Below, piece after piece: positions 1-8,027 of a stretch of DNA of 64,000 bases (position 1 is the stretch's first letter; each line of letters begins with the position of its first letter). This DNA is from an uncultured Oscillospiraceae bacterium. Lineage in GTDB: Bacteria > Bacillota > Clostridia > Oscillospirales > Oscillospiraceae. The notes below the pieces were generated by a model. That model was not told the origin of the DNA. It worked only from the letters and a program-made list of their open reading frames with translations, and searched no databases. A program made the translations under genes and the position numbers. The stretch lies in assembly GCA_947631395.1 (NCBI GenBank), contig CANRLF010000002.1:160977-224976 (forward strand), written 5' to 3'.

Positions 1-417
1 GGGGGAGGCATCAGTGACCGTCGACTGCCTGGTCACGTCACAGAGCTGTATCCCAAACCCGGCGCTGTCAAGAGCCTCCTTGAGGGCCTCCTCTTGGGCG
101 GCGCGAATATAGTCCTTTGTGTCACGCACAGACTTGTTTGCGGTAAAGCTGCCGGCGGGAATGGGATCGTCTCTGGATAAGAATACCTTCGCCTCAAAAA
201 TCGCGAGCTGGTCGGTTACACGTAGCGGAGTCAGGAGCAGCCTGCCGTTGGGACAGGCAAGGCGGAACCATAGCCGCTGATAGTTTGGCTCCAATCGCAG
301 TACGGAGCTGCCGTTGGGGCCGGTGACCCTTTTCAGGTACTTCATGGGATCGAAGCCGGGCACCTTATGGAGGGCCTCGGCCGCGGGGACGGTGCGGATG
401 ATCGTGTTGTCGTTCAT
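1..417 (-). CDS. Partial ICE protein, possible single-strand annealing or recombination protein (C-terminus outside window)
   Basis: An open minus-strand frame begins at ATG 417, eight bases after a good AAAGGAG ribosome site, and runs off the left edge after 139 codons. The frame contains a segment reading RAAQEEALKEALDSAGFGIQ. That pattern resembles the alanine-rich AiGRaLanaGfG signature of phage annealing proteins of the Sak/ERF kind. It is the third gene of an operon after the YqaJ exonuclease and RecD2 helicase, where an annealing partner would make sense. This role is inference from one motif and the context; I do not recognise the family with certainty. Confidence 0.5.
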   Translation of the reverse strand, partial: MNDNTIIRTVPAAEALHKVPGFDPMKYLKRVTGPNGSSVLRLEPNYQRLWFRLACPNGRLLLTPLRVTDQLAIFEAKVFLSRDDPIPAGSFTANKSVRDTKDYIRAAQEEALKEALDSAGFGIQLCDVTRQSTVTDASP

Positions 418-509
418 TTCTGAAACTCCTTTCAAATATAAATTTTCAACGGACGCGCCGCTGTGCACAAAAAAAGACGCAAATCCCGGCTTATCGGGAC
501 TTGCATCTC

Positions 510-2786
510 TCAACCTGCCCGCTTCAGCGTCTCGTTTGCGGAGAACGCTCTGCGGGTAAATTCCTGCCGGTAAAGCCTTGCGCGCTCACCAAGGAGCGTG
601 TTGCGCTTTCCCTTTCTCGTTTTGGATATGGCCATGTACAGTGCTTTTTTCTGGCCTACCAGTATGACCCGGCCCTTGGCGCGGGTCACGGCGGTGTACA
701 GAAGGTTCCGGTTCAGAAGTATCCGGTGGGCCGCAAGCATGGGGATTATGACCGTATCGTACTCCGAGCCCATCGCCTTGTGGATAGTCATTGCGTAGGA
801 AAGCTCCAATTCTTCCAGCGCCTCCAGAGGATACTTTGCGTACCGCCCGTCGAAATTGATAATGACGGTATCCGAACGGATCTCCCGAACGGTACCTACA
901 TCGCCGTTGAATACGCCCTTGCCGATTTGATTGCCCTGCCGGTCATAGATGATCATGTTATAGTTGTTCTTAATCTGTATCACCCGGTCGCGCAGACGAA
1001 AGATCTTGCTGCCGTATATGACGTCCGGCTTGCCCTCCGCTTCGGGATTTATATCCTCCCGGATAGCGGCGTTCAGATTGTTTGAGGACGCCTCGCCGTC
1101 CGTGCGGAAGGGAGATAGTATCTGCAGCTTCTCAATACCGACTTTTGCGGCCTCATCGCAGTAGAGACGGCGGATGGTCTCCGCTGTTTCCTCCTGAGTC
1201 GCCGCGGGAACGAAGGAAAAGTCAGCCCCGTAAAGGAGCTCGCTGTTGCCCTCGTTGATAAATTTGGCGTTGTAGGCGATCCGGCTGTCCTGAGCCTGAC
1301 GGAAGATCCGGTCAAGTACAGTCACGGGGACGATGCCGCTTCCGATGAGCTCGTGAAATACATTACCGGCGCCCACGCTCTCCAACTGGTCGGCGTCACC
1401 CACCAGCAGGACCCTGGTCCCATGGGCAACTCTTGAAAAAAGCTGATGTGCCAGCCACATATCCACCATGGACGCCTCATCTACGATGAGAAGACCTGTA
1501 TCCAGTGGCTGTCTTTTCTTTCGACCGTCGCTGTCGCCGTGGAGCCCCAACAGGCTGTGCAGGGTTTGCGCGTCCTCCACTCCCGTGGTCTCCGCCATAC
1601 GCCGGCTGGCCTTTCCGGTAGGAGCGGCCAGAGAGATCGTTTTGTCCGGGAACAGAAGGCGGTACGCCTCGACAACGGCGCGGAGTATCGTACTTTTGCC
1701 TGTTCCGGGCCCGCCGGTGATGATGGACAGATTGTACCGAAAGGCCATTTCCACGCCCTCGACTTGTCTGGGGGACAGGGTAATACCCAGCTTTCCCTTG
1801 ACGGCTTCCATTACCGGGCGAAGGTCCACCGGCTTTGGGTTTTCGGTGACCATCTGCGCGATTTTGTACGCCGTCTCATCCTCCTGCCGAAACACCTGCG
1901 GAAGATAGACGTTTCCCTCGTTCGACACCACCACGTTGCTTATGATCATGGCTTCCAGCTCACGTTCCGCATGCTCCTGGTCCACCGGTATCTCTCCGGG
2001 CTCCATCGACTCATTGAGGAGCTTCAGAGCATGCTTCAGCATCTGAGACGCATCTAAAAAGAGATGTCCGTTTTCGATTCTCGCTTTCTCCAGAGTGTAG
2101 AAAAGCGCCCCGCGCACACGCACGGGGTCATGGAGACTGCCTCCGGATTTTCGGACAATGGCATCAACCCGCTTAAATCCAAAGCCGGGCACCTCGCACA
2201 GCCGGTACAGACTTTCACGCAGCAGGTCAGCCGCTTCGACCCCGAAGTATTCGTAGATCTTCATCGCGGTGTTCGGCGTCACCTGGAAGGGGCCAAGCAT
2301 GGTCATCAATTCACGCATCGCATGGCTTTCGGCGTAGCCGGACTTGATCTCCTCAAGCTTATCCGCCGTGATGCCGCGTATCTCCAGAAGGCGGTCAGGC
2401 TCGTTCTCAAGCACCTCCAGGGAGCTGGGACCAAACCGCTGTACGATGGCATCGGCGGTAGCGCCTCCTATTCCTTTCAAAAGGCCGGAGGCAAGGTAAT
2501 TGCGTATCCCCTCTACTGTTGTGGGGGAAATCTCCTTCCACCGCTCCACCTGAAACTGAAAGCCGTACTTTCCACGGATCCACTGGCCTTCCATATCCAG
2601 CTTCACCGAATCCGACTGGGGCAGGTCATAGCCTACGACGGAGAAGCGTATCAGATGATCTCTGAATCTATATGGGCTTCTGGCGTCCGGAGGGACCATG
2701 ATGTCCGCGGTCTTCATCTGTACCACCATGTATTTAGACGCAGGGTTGAAAAATACTGTTTTGTCGTATGCCGCCACAATTCTCAT
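510..2786 (-). CDS. recD2: RecD2-type ATP-dependent DNA helicase (SF1B)
   Basis: This 758-residue protein has the RecD2 layout. There is an N-terminal OB-like region, tandem helix-hairpin-helix segments at about residues 100-215, then an SF1B helicase core. The core has Walker A GGPGTGKS (358-365), a DEAS Walker B near 440 and the late motif TIHKAMGSEYD near 665. RecD2 proteins unwind DNA 5' to 3' and act outside RecBCD; the length is normal for the family. ATG 2786 follows GGAGG. It lies 21 bp downstream of the YqaJ exonuclease gene in the same operon, so it likely helps process DNA during ICE replication or recombination. Confidence 0.92.
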   Translation of the reverse strand: MRIVAAYDKTVFFNPASKYMVVQMKTADIMVPPDARSPYRFRDHLIRFSVVGYDLPQSDSVKLDMEGQWIRGKYGFQFQVERWKEISPTTVEGIRNYLASGLLKGIGGATADAIVQRFGPSSLEVLENEPDRLLEIRGITADKLEEIKSGYAESHAMRELMTMLGPFQVTPNTAMKIYEYFGVEAADLLRESLYRLCEVPGFGFKRVDAIVRKSGGSLHDPVRVRGALFYTLEKARIENGHLFLDASQMLKHALKLLNESMEPGEIPVDQEHAERELEAMIISNVVVSNEGNVYLPQVFRQEDETAYKIAQMVTENPKPVDLRPVMEAVKGKLGITLSPRQVEGVEMAFRYNLSIITGGPGTGKSTILRAVVEAYRLLFPDKTISLAAPTGKASRRMAETTGVEDAQTLHSLLGLHGDSDGRKKRQPLDTGLLIVDEASMVDMWLAHQLFSRVAHGTRVLLVGDADQLESVGAGNVFHELIGSGIVPVTVLDRIFRQAQDSRIAYNAKFINEGNSELLYGADFSFVPAATQEETAETIRRLYCDEAAKVGIEKLQILSPFRTDGEASSNNLNAAIREDINPEAEGKPDVIYGSKIFRLRDRVIQIKNNYNMIIYDRQGNQIGKGVFNGDVGTVREIRSDTVIINFDGRYAKYPLEALEELELSYAMTIHKAMGSEYDTVIIPMLAAHRILLNRNLLYTAVTRAKGRVILVGQKKALYMAISKTRKGKRNTLLGERARLYRQEFTRRAFSANETLKRAG

Positions 2787-2807
2787 GGCGCTGATTCCTC
2801 CTTTTCT

Positions 2808-3854
2808 CTAAGCCGCGTCCTCCTTGGGACGTTTTATGCTGAAATTACGGCGTTCCGAGTAGGTGACATATTCGCTGTAAATATCCGGGTGGACCTCCTT
2901 CAGCCTGTCCAGCCCGTCCTTGAATATGCCGGCCGTCCGCGAGATCTTCCACGAGACGACGTAGCCGTCTGTTGAAACGGCGGAGGAGCTTGAGCCCATG
3001 TCCGCTATGATCAGCGCCTTCAGACGCTTCATCTCATTTTCTACGGTCTTGGTGTCGGCGTCGCACCGGCGCTTTTCCTCCTGAAGCTCCAGATAGCGGA
3101 TGACTCTGTCAGACTGCGTCTGGGTGAGGCTCACAGGCTCCGCGCCCGGACTTGGCTGTCCAAGTGTCCGCCGCAGACTCTCCAGGATGAGATCGCCGTT
3201 GTCCTCAAGGTAGGGTGGGGGAGATTTGCTAAGGATGTTGTTCTCCCAAAAGTCATGCTCCAGAGAGATAAGCTCCAGCTCATAGTCCATATCGCGGTCA
3301 ATGTGCCGGATAAGCACCTCATCCTCGCTGTTCCCGTAAAGACAGCAATAGTAGACCCTGTCCAGGTTCATCACAGCCATGTAGTGACGTCCCTGACTCT
3401 CGTAATAGACCGGGACTGCCTCATCACCATTGCGCCACCACTTGCCCTTTGCGTTGTAGTTGGTGGTCTTGACCTCCAGAATGGCCGTTTTGCCGTCAGT
3501 CAGCTCCACGAGGTAGTCAAGATCCGCCAGCATCCAGGGATAAAGCGGATGCTGAAATATGCACTTCCGTTGATATACCTTCAGACCCGTTTTCTTGGCA
3601 AATATCCGTGCCACCAGCGGTTCCAGCAACGTGCCGACCTCAAGAGCGACCCAGTTTTCCCGGTCGTCCGTAGCGGATACGATCCCAACCTTGTCATAGT
3701 AGAGATCTCTGGCCGTCCAAAATGGCGATATTCCCAGGACGGCTGCGGCGTCGCTTCCGCCGATTCCGCGTCGACGGTAATCCAGCCACTCAGGCCGCGT
3801 CAGCTTTTCCGTTTCCACCAGAACCGTGGGACGGTACGACAAGTTCTGCGGCAT
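2808..3854 (-). CDS. YqaJ-family (lambda-type) exonuclease
   Basis: The 348-residue protein opens with the YqaJ signature RRRGIGGSDAAAVLG (about 27-41). It continues with LADLDYLVE and an ILEVKTT segment (about 110-135) that supplies the Asp and Glu-x-Lys of the PD-(D/E)xK nuclease site. A C-terminal coiled region follows. YqaJ enzymes resect 5' strands and usually work with an annealing protein, as lambda Exo does with Beta. ATG 3854 is preceded by GAGGAGG. The start overlaps the end of a small upstream gene by 65 bp, which suggests coupled translation. RecD2 and a possible annealing protein follow. Confidence 0.9.
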   Translation of the reverse strand: MPQNLSYRPTVLVETEKLTRPEWLDYRRRGIGGSDAAAVLGISPFWTARDLYYDKVGIVSATDDRENWVALEVGTLLEPLVARIFAKKTGLKVYQRKCIFQHPLYPWMLADLDYLVELTDGKTAILEVKTTNYNAKGKWWRNGDEAVPVYYESQGRHYMAVMNLDRVYYCCLYGNSEDEVLIRHIDRDMDYELELISLEHDFWENNILSKSPPPYLEDNGDLILESLRRTLGQPSPGAEPVSLTQTQSDRVIRYLELQEEKRRCDADTKTVENEMKRLKALIIADMGSSSSAVSTDGYVVSWKISRTAGIFKDGLDRLKEVHPDIYSEYVTYSERRNFSIKRPKEDAA

Positions 3855-3975
3855 CGTTGTTCTCCTCCTCTGTCAACAGCTTTTGGATTTGGACCTTCGT
3901 CATCTGCCGGTTGTTACCCCGGATGTGTTTTTCGGGCGGTCTGGGATCGCGCCGGCGCTTCCACTTGCTCTTCAT
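3790..3975 (-). CDS. Small basic ICE protein, function unknown
   Basis: A 61-residue frame starts at ATG 3975 behind AAAAGGAG. It begins MKSKWKRRRDPRPPEKH and becomes acidic (LLTEEENND) before a Gly-rich tail. The last 65 bp overlap the start of the YqaJ gene in another frame. This is the first gene after the structured leader and terminator at 4029-4287, so it is the first product of the recombination operon. The basic N-terminus could bind nucleic acid, but no family is recognised. The frame stays open upstream to 4278 through the leader; the ribosome site at 3983-3990 supports the short form. Confidence 0.6.
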   Translation of the reverse strand: MKSKWKRRRDPRPPEKHIRGNNRQMTKVQIQKLLTEEENNDAAELVVPSHGSGGNGKADAA

Positions 3976-4028
3976 TGATTTACAACTCCTTTTTTTTGAT
4001 TTATCCTCAAAGCCTTCCGGCATTTGGG

Positions 4029-4287
4029 CAAAAAAATAGACGGGAATGACGACGCGACCCGGTAAAAACCGTGTTCCGCTCCCCGTAAGGAGAGCTATCG
4101 TCATTCCCGCAAAAGCGTTGGGACAGACTGCCCCTTTTAACCGTGAGCCGTTCACCGATCCGCGAGACGGCTCTGCCATAAAACGTACAACCCTAACAAC
4201 GTGTGCAATCAGGGTATCGCCCTGTTCCCAAGTCACCGGGACCTGGCTCCGCGTCTTAAGCGGAGAACGCACAAGCAATCAATCTAC
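4029..4287 (-). ncRNA. Structured 5' leader RNA with four-way junction and intrinsic terminator (candidate attenuator)
   Basis: Transcription from the promoter at 4294-4322 would make a leader of about 310 nt ahead of the first start codon. In RNA sense, UGUGC (4273-4269) can pair with GCACA (4206-4202). They enclose three hairpins at 4247-4265, 4228-4246 and 4210-4224, a four-way junction. Further hairpins lie at 4145-4173 and 4120-4134. A 12-bp stem (4098-4109 with 4041-4052) encloses a 7-bp hairpin at 4078-4095 and ends in seven U residues (4036-4030), as an intrinsic terminator does. Regulation by termination is inferred. It matches no RNA family I can name with certainty. Confidence 0.65.
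4030..4109 (-). terminator. Intrinsic terminator inside the recombination-operon leader
   Basis: CGGGAATGACGA and its perfect complement form a 12-bp stem. The 45-nt loop is itself folded, and the stem is followed by TCTATTTTTTT on the minus strand. It sits about 55 nt upstream of the first gene, so it can only act as an attenuator of the operon. Confidence 0.75.
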
Positions 4288-4293
4288 AAAACT

Positions 4294-4322
4294 ACTATAC
4301 CACAATATGTTGTGGCTGTCAA
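4294..4322 (-). promoter_or_regulatory. Promoter of the recombination operon with operator-like palindrome in the spacer
   Basis: On the minus strand a perfect -35 TTGACA (4322-4317) is 17 bp from -10 TATAGT (4299-4294). The spacer carries the inverted repeat CCACAA-TATG-TTGTGG (4300-4315), placed as a repressor site would be. The predicted start is near 4287. Confidence 0.8.
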
Positions 4323-4414
4323 TTAGTGATGCGGAATATTTTGCGTACCGTGTGGAAAGAACAATACATTTGACAAAAAACAGTAATCCCAAATTGGGCA
4401 GCGGTATATCCCTC

Positions 4415-4443
4415 TTTACTTTTTGACCGAGGTGTTATATACT
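4415..4443 (+). promoter_or_regulatory. Promoter for the 39-residue protein and hydrolase pair
   Basis: TTTACT (4415-4420) is separated by 17 bp from TATACT (4438-4443). The first start codon follows 25 bp later, behind an AAGGGG ribosome site. Confidence 0.6.
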
Positions 4444-4468
4444 CAAACGAAAAGGAAAATAAGGGGAT

Positions 4469-4588
4469 ATGCGGGAACATAAAGGCGCTATTCTTCTGGG
4501 CGCGACGGAGGAAATCGTCCGGGCGCTGACAGAGCGGGGTTCCCTTTATCCGATGAACGAGCCAGAATTTATGAGGTGGACCATATGA
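4469..4588 (+). CDS. Small protein coupled to the downstream hydrolase
   Basis: A 39-residue frame starts at ATG 4469 behind AAGGGG (4461-4466). Its TGA stop (4586-4588) overlaps the ATG of the next gene, the usual sign of translational coupling. The peptide is soluble and charged, beginning MREHKGAILLGATEEIV. It could be a real small protein or a leader peptide that sets translation of the hydrolase. No homologue is recognised. Confidence 0.5.
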   Translation: MREHKGAILLGATEEIVRALTERGSLYPMNEPEFMRWTI

Positions 4589-5382
4589 AAGAGATCACAA
4601 TGCTTGGTACCGGCAACGCCGCCGTTCACAAGTGCTATAACACATGCTTCGCCATCCGGGAGGGGCGTGAGTTCTTTCTGGTTGACGCCGGGGGCGGCAA
4701 CGGGATATTGCGTCAGCTGGACGCGGCGGAGCTGGAGTTTAAGGGCTTACGGGGCATGTTCATCACCCACGCCCACACCGACCATATCCTTGGCGCTGTC
4801 TGGGTGGTGCGTATGATGCAGAATGTGGTGAAAAAGCCGGAGCACCCCGGCCTTACCATCTGGTGCCACGATGAGGCCGCCGCAGCGTTGCGGTTCATGT
4901 GCGACAACCTCTTGGCCAATGGCTCTTTCGGCTATGCCGGCGGGAAGATACGCATCGTGGAGGTCAGGGACGGTGATTCATTTGACTGCTTCGGCATCCG
5001 CTTCACTGTCTTTGACATCTTCTCCACCAAGAAAAAGCAGTTTGGTTTCCGCGCGGAGATGGACGGGAAGGTGCTGGTGTGTTTGGGGGACGAGCCCTAC
5101 AACCCCCGATGCGCCGCTTATGTCCATGACGCCGATTTGCTCATGAGCGAGGCCTTCTGCCTGGACGCCGACGAGGCCAAATTCCACGCTCACGAAAAGC
5201 ACCACAGCACCGTCAGGGAGGCCGCCGCCCTGGCGAAGTCTCTCGGCGCAAAGAGGCTCCTTATCTACCACACCGAGGAGACGGACCTTAACCATCGCCG
5301 CGAGCGCTACACCGCCGAGGCGTCGCTGGAATTTGCCGGCCCCATCCTCGTCCCCGACGACCTTGAGACGGTGGAGCTGTGA
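4585..5382 (+). CDS. Metallo-beta-lactamase-fold hydrolase (RNase Z-like)
   Basis: The 265-residue protein has the zinc-binding signature THAHTDH near residue 60. Later metal ligands are probably the conserved Asp in CLGDEPYNP and the His in LLIYHTEE. The layout fits the RNase Z/arylsulfatase branch of the fold; the substrate is unknown. ATG 4585 is chosen over GTG 4576 because GAGGTGG at 4573-4579 then has normal spacing. It overlaps the stop of the 39-residue gene and is one of the few plus-strand genes of the ICE, with its own promoter, so it is probably cargo. Confidence 0.85.
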   Translation: MKEITMLGTGNAAVHKCYNTCFAIREGREFFLVDAGGGNGILRQLDAAELEFKGLRGMFITHAHTDHILGAVWVVRMMQNVVKKPEHPGLTIWCHDEAAAALRFMCDNLLANGSFGYAGGKIRIVEVRDGDSFDCFGIRFTVFDIFSTKKKQFGFRAEMDGKVLVCLGDEPYNPRCAAYVHDADLLMSEAFCLDADEAKFHAHEKHHSTVREAAALAKSLGAKRLLIYHTEETDLNHRRERYTAEASLEFAGPILVPDDLETVEL

Positions 5383-5493
5383 AATAAGCTGAAATACCAT
5401 GCCTTTCGCGCGGCTTAATCTGAAAACTTGATATATCACGTTTTTTTGAAGTAGACCGTCACGAAATACATCAGCGTGTACCAGAGGTATTTT

Positions 5494-5760
5494 TCAAGCC
5501 TCCTGTTTTGCCTCCACAAACCACTTTCCGTTTTCCTCATCGAACAGGAAGGTTTCTTTTCCGCAAATCCTCACCGTATAGCGTAGCCCGGTGCCGCCGA
5601 CCTTTGTGGACGCGGCACGGCGGACGGATTTTACCCGATCAATTTCGTAGGAGCGTCCGTTTTCAAAAATTATCCTGTTCGGTCTCGCCGTCCCATCCGG
5701 GCGGTGATCTACATTAACAGTCACATAAACCTTCTTCCTGGCAGAAGTCGCGTTCTCCAC
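5494..5760 (-). CDS. Small protein downstream of the Y-family polymerase
   Basis: An 88-residue beta-rich protein begins at GTG 5760 behind GGAGGGG. It lies 14 bp after the stop of the polymerase gene, in the same transcript. Segments such as IIFENGRSYEIDRVKSVRRA and RICGKETFLFDEENGKWFVE suggest a small beta-barrel. In Bacillus mobile elements the polymerase UvrX is paired with small YolD proteins. This one is not an obvious YolD homologue but holds the same position, so an accessory role is possible. Function unknown. Confidence 0.65.
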   Translation of the reverse strand: MENATSARKKVYVTVNVDHRPDGTARPNRIIFENGRSYEIDRVKSVRRAASTKVGGTGLRYTVRICGKETFLFDEENGKWFVEAKQEA

Positions 5761-5774
5761 TTGGGTACCCCTCC

Positions 5775-7013
5775 TTATTGATACATCATCCCCGGCATAC
5801 GGACCAGATCACGTCCGTCCTCCGGCATTTTCTTGTCGCCCATCAGGATGGCGTTGTATATGGCCATTTTCCCGAAGCGTCGGCGGATGTCCTCGATTGC
5901 CAGCTGGAGCTGTCCGCGCCTGTCATGCAGGGCATAATCCGAATAAAGGGAAAGTTGCTCCGGCTGGCTCTGCGGTACAAGGTTGATGGCACGTATAGTC
6001 ACCGCCCTGACGTTGGTGGTCCATCTGTACCGCCTTTTGAAAAGTTCAAACCCGGCGTTGGCAATCTCCATGGACACCTGGGTCTTATACGGGAGCCTGC
6101 ACTGAAATTGTTCTCCCGAAAGGTCGTTGGCCCGGACCCACAGCTGGACGCCAGTGGCCGCCAGCTGGTGGACGCAGAGCCGGTGGCCCACGTCCTGACT
6201 CAGCTCCAAAATGACCTTATAGACCTCCTCCTCGTTTTCCAAATCCGCGACGCAGGTGATGCCGTGGCCGATGGACTTTATGGGGGAGGTGTAGTCCTGG
6301 GGCATGACGCGGCTGGCATCCAGCCCGTTGGCGTAGCTCCAGAGGGAGAGGCCGTTGACTCCCAGGAGCCTTTTCAAAAAGGCCGGGTCGGTTTTCGCAA
6401 GCTCCCCGATGGTGTGGATGCCGTATTTGGAGAGCTTCGCAGTTGTTGCCGGTCCGCAGTAGAGAATGTCGCTCGCCGGGAGCGGCCAGACCTTATCCTT
6501 ATATTCGTCTCTTGCTATGGTCGTAATGGCGTCCGGCTTTTTCATGTCGGAGCCGAGCTTCGCAAAGGTTTTCGTAAAGGAAATGCCAATACTGACGGTG
6601 AGGCCCAGCTCGTCCTTTGTGGCTTGCCGTATTTTCTCCGCTATTTCAAGACCATTTCCCATGGTACGGCTAAAGGAAACATCCGCCCAGCACTCATCCA
6701 TGCCATATGGCTCAACGAGATTTGTGTACCGGCAATATATCTCCTTTGCCAGTTTGGAGTATTTCAGATATTGCTCATACTGAGGAGGAACAACAATCAG
6801 GCCGGGACAGCATCTTTGCGCTTCCCAGTTTACCATGCCGGTCTTGACGCCGGCTTTCTTGGCAAGCTCGGATTTCGCCAGAACGATCCCGTGCCGCTCC
6901 TCGGTGGAGCCGCACACGGCCACGGCCTTGCCGCGCAAAGCCGGGTTTAGCATCATCTCTACGGAGGCATAGAAGCTGTTCATATCCACATGGAGTATAG
7001 TCCGGTCGGCCAT
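5775..7013 (-). CDS. Y-family DNA polymerase (DinB/UmuC/UvrX-like)
   Basis: The 412-residue protein starts with ILHVDMNSFYASVE (6-19), the first catalytic Asp motif of Y-family polymerases. YGMDECWADVS (103-113) provides the Asp106-Glu107 pair. Thumb and little-finger regions follow at normal length. These enzymes copy past damaged bases at low fidelity. ATG 7013 follows GGAGGGGG. The gene is divergent from a LexA-like repressor and shares a control region with matching spacer motifs, so damage-inducible expression is likely. The ICE branch often resembles UvrX more than housekeeping DinB. Confidence 0.93.
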   Translation of the reverse strand: MADRTILHVDMNSFYASVEMMLNPALRGKAVAVCGSTEERHGIVLAKSELAKKAGVKTGMVNWEAQRCCPGLIVVPPQYEQYLKYSKLAKEIYCRYTNLVEPYGMDECWADVSFSRTMGNGLEIAEKIRQATKDELGLTVSIGISFTKTFAKLGSDMKKPDAITTIARDEYKDKVWPLPASDILYCGPATTAKLSKYGIHTIGELAKTDPAFLKRLLGVNGLSLWSYANGLDASRVMPQDYTSPIKSIGHGITCVADLENEEEVYKVILELSQDVGHRLCVHQLAATGVQLWVRANDLSGEQFQCRLPYKTQVSMEIANAGFELFKRRYRWTTNVRAVTIRAINLVPQSQPEQLSLYSDYALHDRRGQLQLAIEDIRRRFGKMAIYNAILMGDKKMPEDGRDLVRMPGMMYQ

Positions 7014-7044
7014 TGCTTTCCCCCTCCTGCAAGAATATGAGAGA

Positions 7045-7073
7045 ATTATAACGCCTCAAATAAGATACGTCAA
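7045..7073 (-). promoter_or_regulatory. Promoter of the Y-family polymerase operon
   Basis: On the minus strand TTGACG (7073-7068) is 17 bp from TATAAT (7050-7045). The spacer holds CTTATTTGAGGCG, nearly the same as in the divergent repressor promoter, so both are probably bound by the LexA-like repressor. Confidence 0.8.
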
Positions 7074-7106
7074 GTACGCATATGTAACCTAAAAGTGGCG
7101 TTTCTC

Positions 7107-7135
7107 TTGACAAGGCTTATTTGGACGTATATAAT
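7107..7135 (+). promoter_or_regulatory. Promoter of the LexA-like repressor gene
   Basis: TTGACA (7107-7112) is 17 bp from TATAAT (7130-7135), both perfect. The spacer contains CTTATTTGGACG, the mirror partner of the motif in the divergent promoter. Autoregulation is the simplest reading. Confidence 0.85.
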
Positions 7136-7159
7136 ATCCCATATGAAGGAGGTGCGACT

Positions 7160-7993
7160 ATGGAAGAAAAGAAACAGCCGGGTACGGCTATTTCCGTGTA
7201 CCCGGCGAAGAAGCAAATATATGATTCGGTGAAAGAACGGGAGAATAATTATATCGGAATACGTATCCAGCAGGCCAGGACCTCACGCGGTCTGAGCCGT
7301 GGTGCGTTTGCCGAACTGCTTTCCAACTATGGGATCACCGTACACCGCCAGGGGCTGTGGAAGTGGGAGGTCGGAGGCACCGTTCCAAACGCCTATCAGC
7401 TGGTTGCCATCTGCCACGCCCTTGAGATAGAGGACGGAATTGAATATTTCACAGGCGCGCCAAAAAAGAGCGACGAGCTCAACGAGGCCGGCATGAAGAA
7501 GGTCGCCGAATACCGGAAAGACCTTGTCGCTACCGGGCTTTACAAGCCAAGAAGAATGCCCGCCAGCGAAGTTCTTTATGTCGAGGTGGACATCGGTATC
7601 CTGGGGGCTTCTGCCGGCACGGGAGATTTCCTCGACGAAGGCGGGTTTGAGAAGGTATCTTTCCCGCAATCTGCTGTTCCTAAAAACGCGGATTTTGGAA
7701 TCAGGGTCGACGGCAACAGTATGGAGCCGGTCTACCATGACGGTCAGATCGTATGGGTAAAGCGGTGCGACAGATTATCTCCCGGCGATGTCGGCATCTT
7801 TACTTATGACGGGAGCGGCTATATAAAGCAGTACAGCGAGGCGGAGCCGGAGGAAGCTGACCGTGAAGCCTTCACGGACAGCGAAGGCGTTATTCACCAC
7901 CAGCCGGTGCTTATTTCGTATAACAGGGAATACGCGCCAATAAGGATATCCCCACATATACCATTTGGCATAGTCGGGCAAGTCTTAAATTGA
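7160..7993 (+). CDS. LexA/CI-like repressor: HTH plus S24 peptidase
   Basis: The 277-residue protein has an N-terminal Xre-type HTH (about 30-95) and a C-terminal S24 peptidase domain. The likely cleavage bond is Ala152-Gly153 in GILGASAGTG. The Ser187 nucleophile lies in VDGNSMEP and the general-base Lys223 in GYIKQY. Such repressors cleave themselves when RecA filaments form and so release damage-response genes. ATG 7160 follows GAAGGAGGTG; an upstream in-frame start at 7121 lies inside the -10 region and is rejected. It is divergent from the Y-family polymerase, which it probably controls. Confidence 0.92.
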   Translation: MEEKKQPGTAISVYPAKKQIYDSVKERENNYIGIRIQQARTSRGLSRGAFAELLSNYGITVHRQGLWKWEVGGTVPNAYQLVAICHALEIEDGIEYFTGAPKKSDELNEAGMKKVAEYRKDLVATGLYKPRRMPASEVLYVEVDIGILGASAGTGDFLDEGGFEKVSFPQSAVPKNADFGIRVDGNSMEPVYHDGQIVWVKRCDRLSPGDVGIFTYDGSGYIKQYSEAEPEEADREAFTDSEGVIHHQPVLISYNREYAPIRISPHIPFGIVGQVLN

Positions 7994-8027
7994 GGATTCA
8001 TAATCATTATATCAGGAGGCGGTGATA

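Noticed and set aside
5778..6950. Long plus-strand frame opposite the Y-family polymerase
   Set aside because: The minus-strand polymerase has all catalytic motifs; the plus frame has none.
7121..7159. Upstream in-frame start of the LexA-like repressor
   Set aside because: It would lie inside the promoter's spacer and -10 and has no ribosome site; ATG 7160 has a perfect one.
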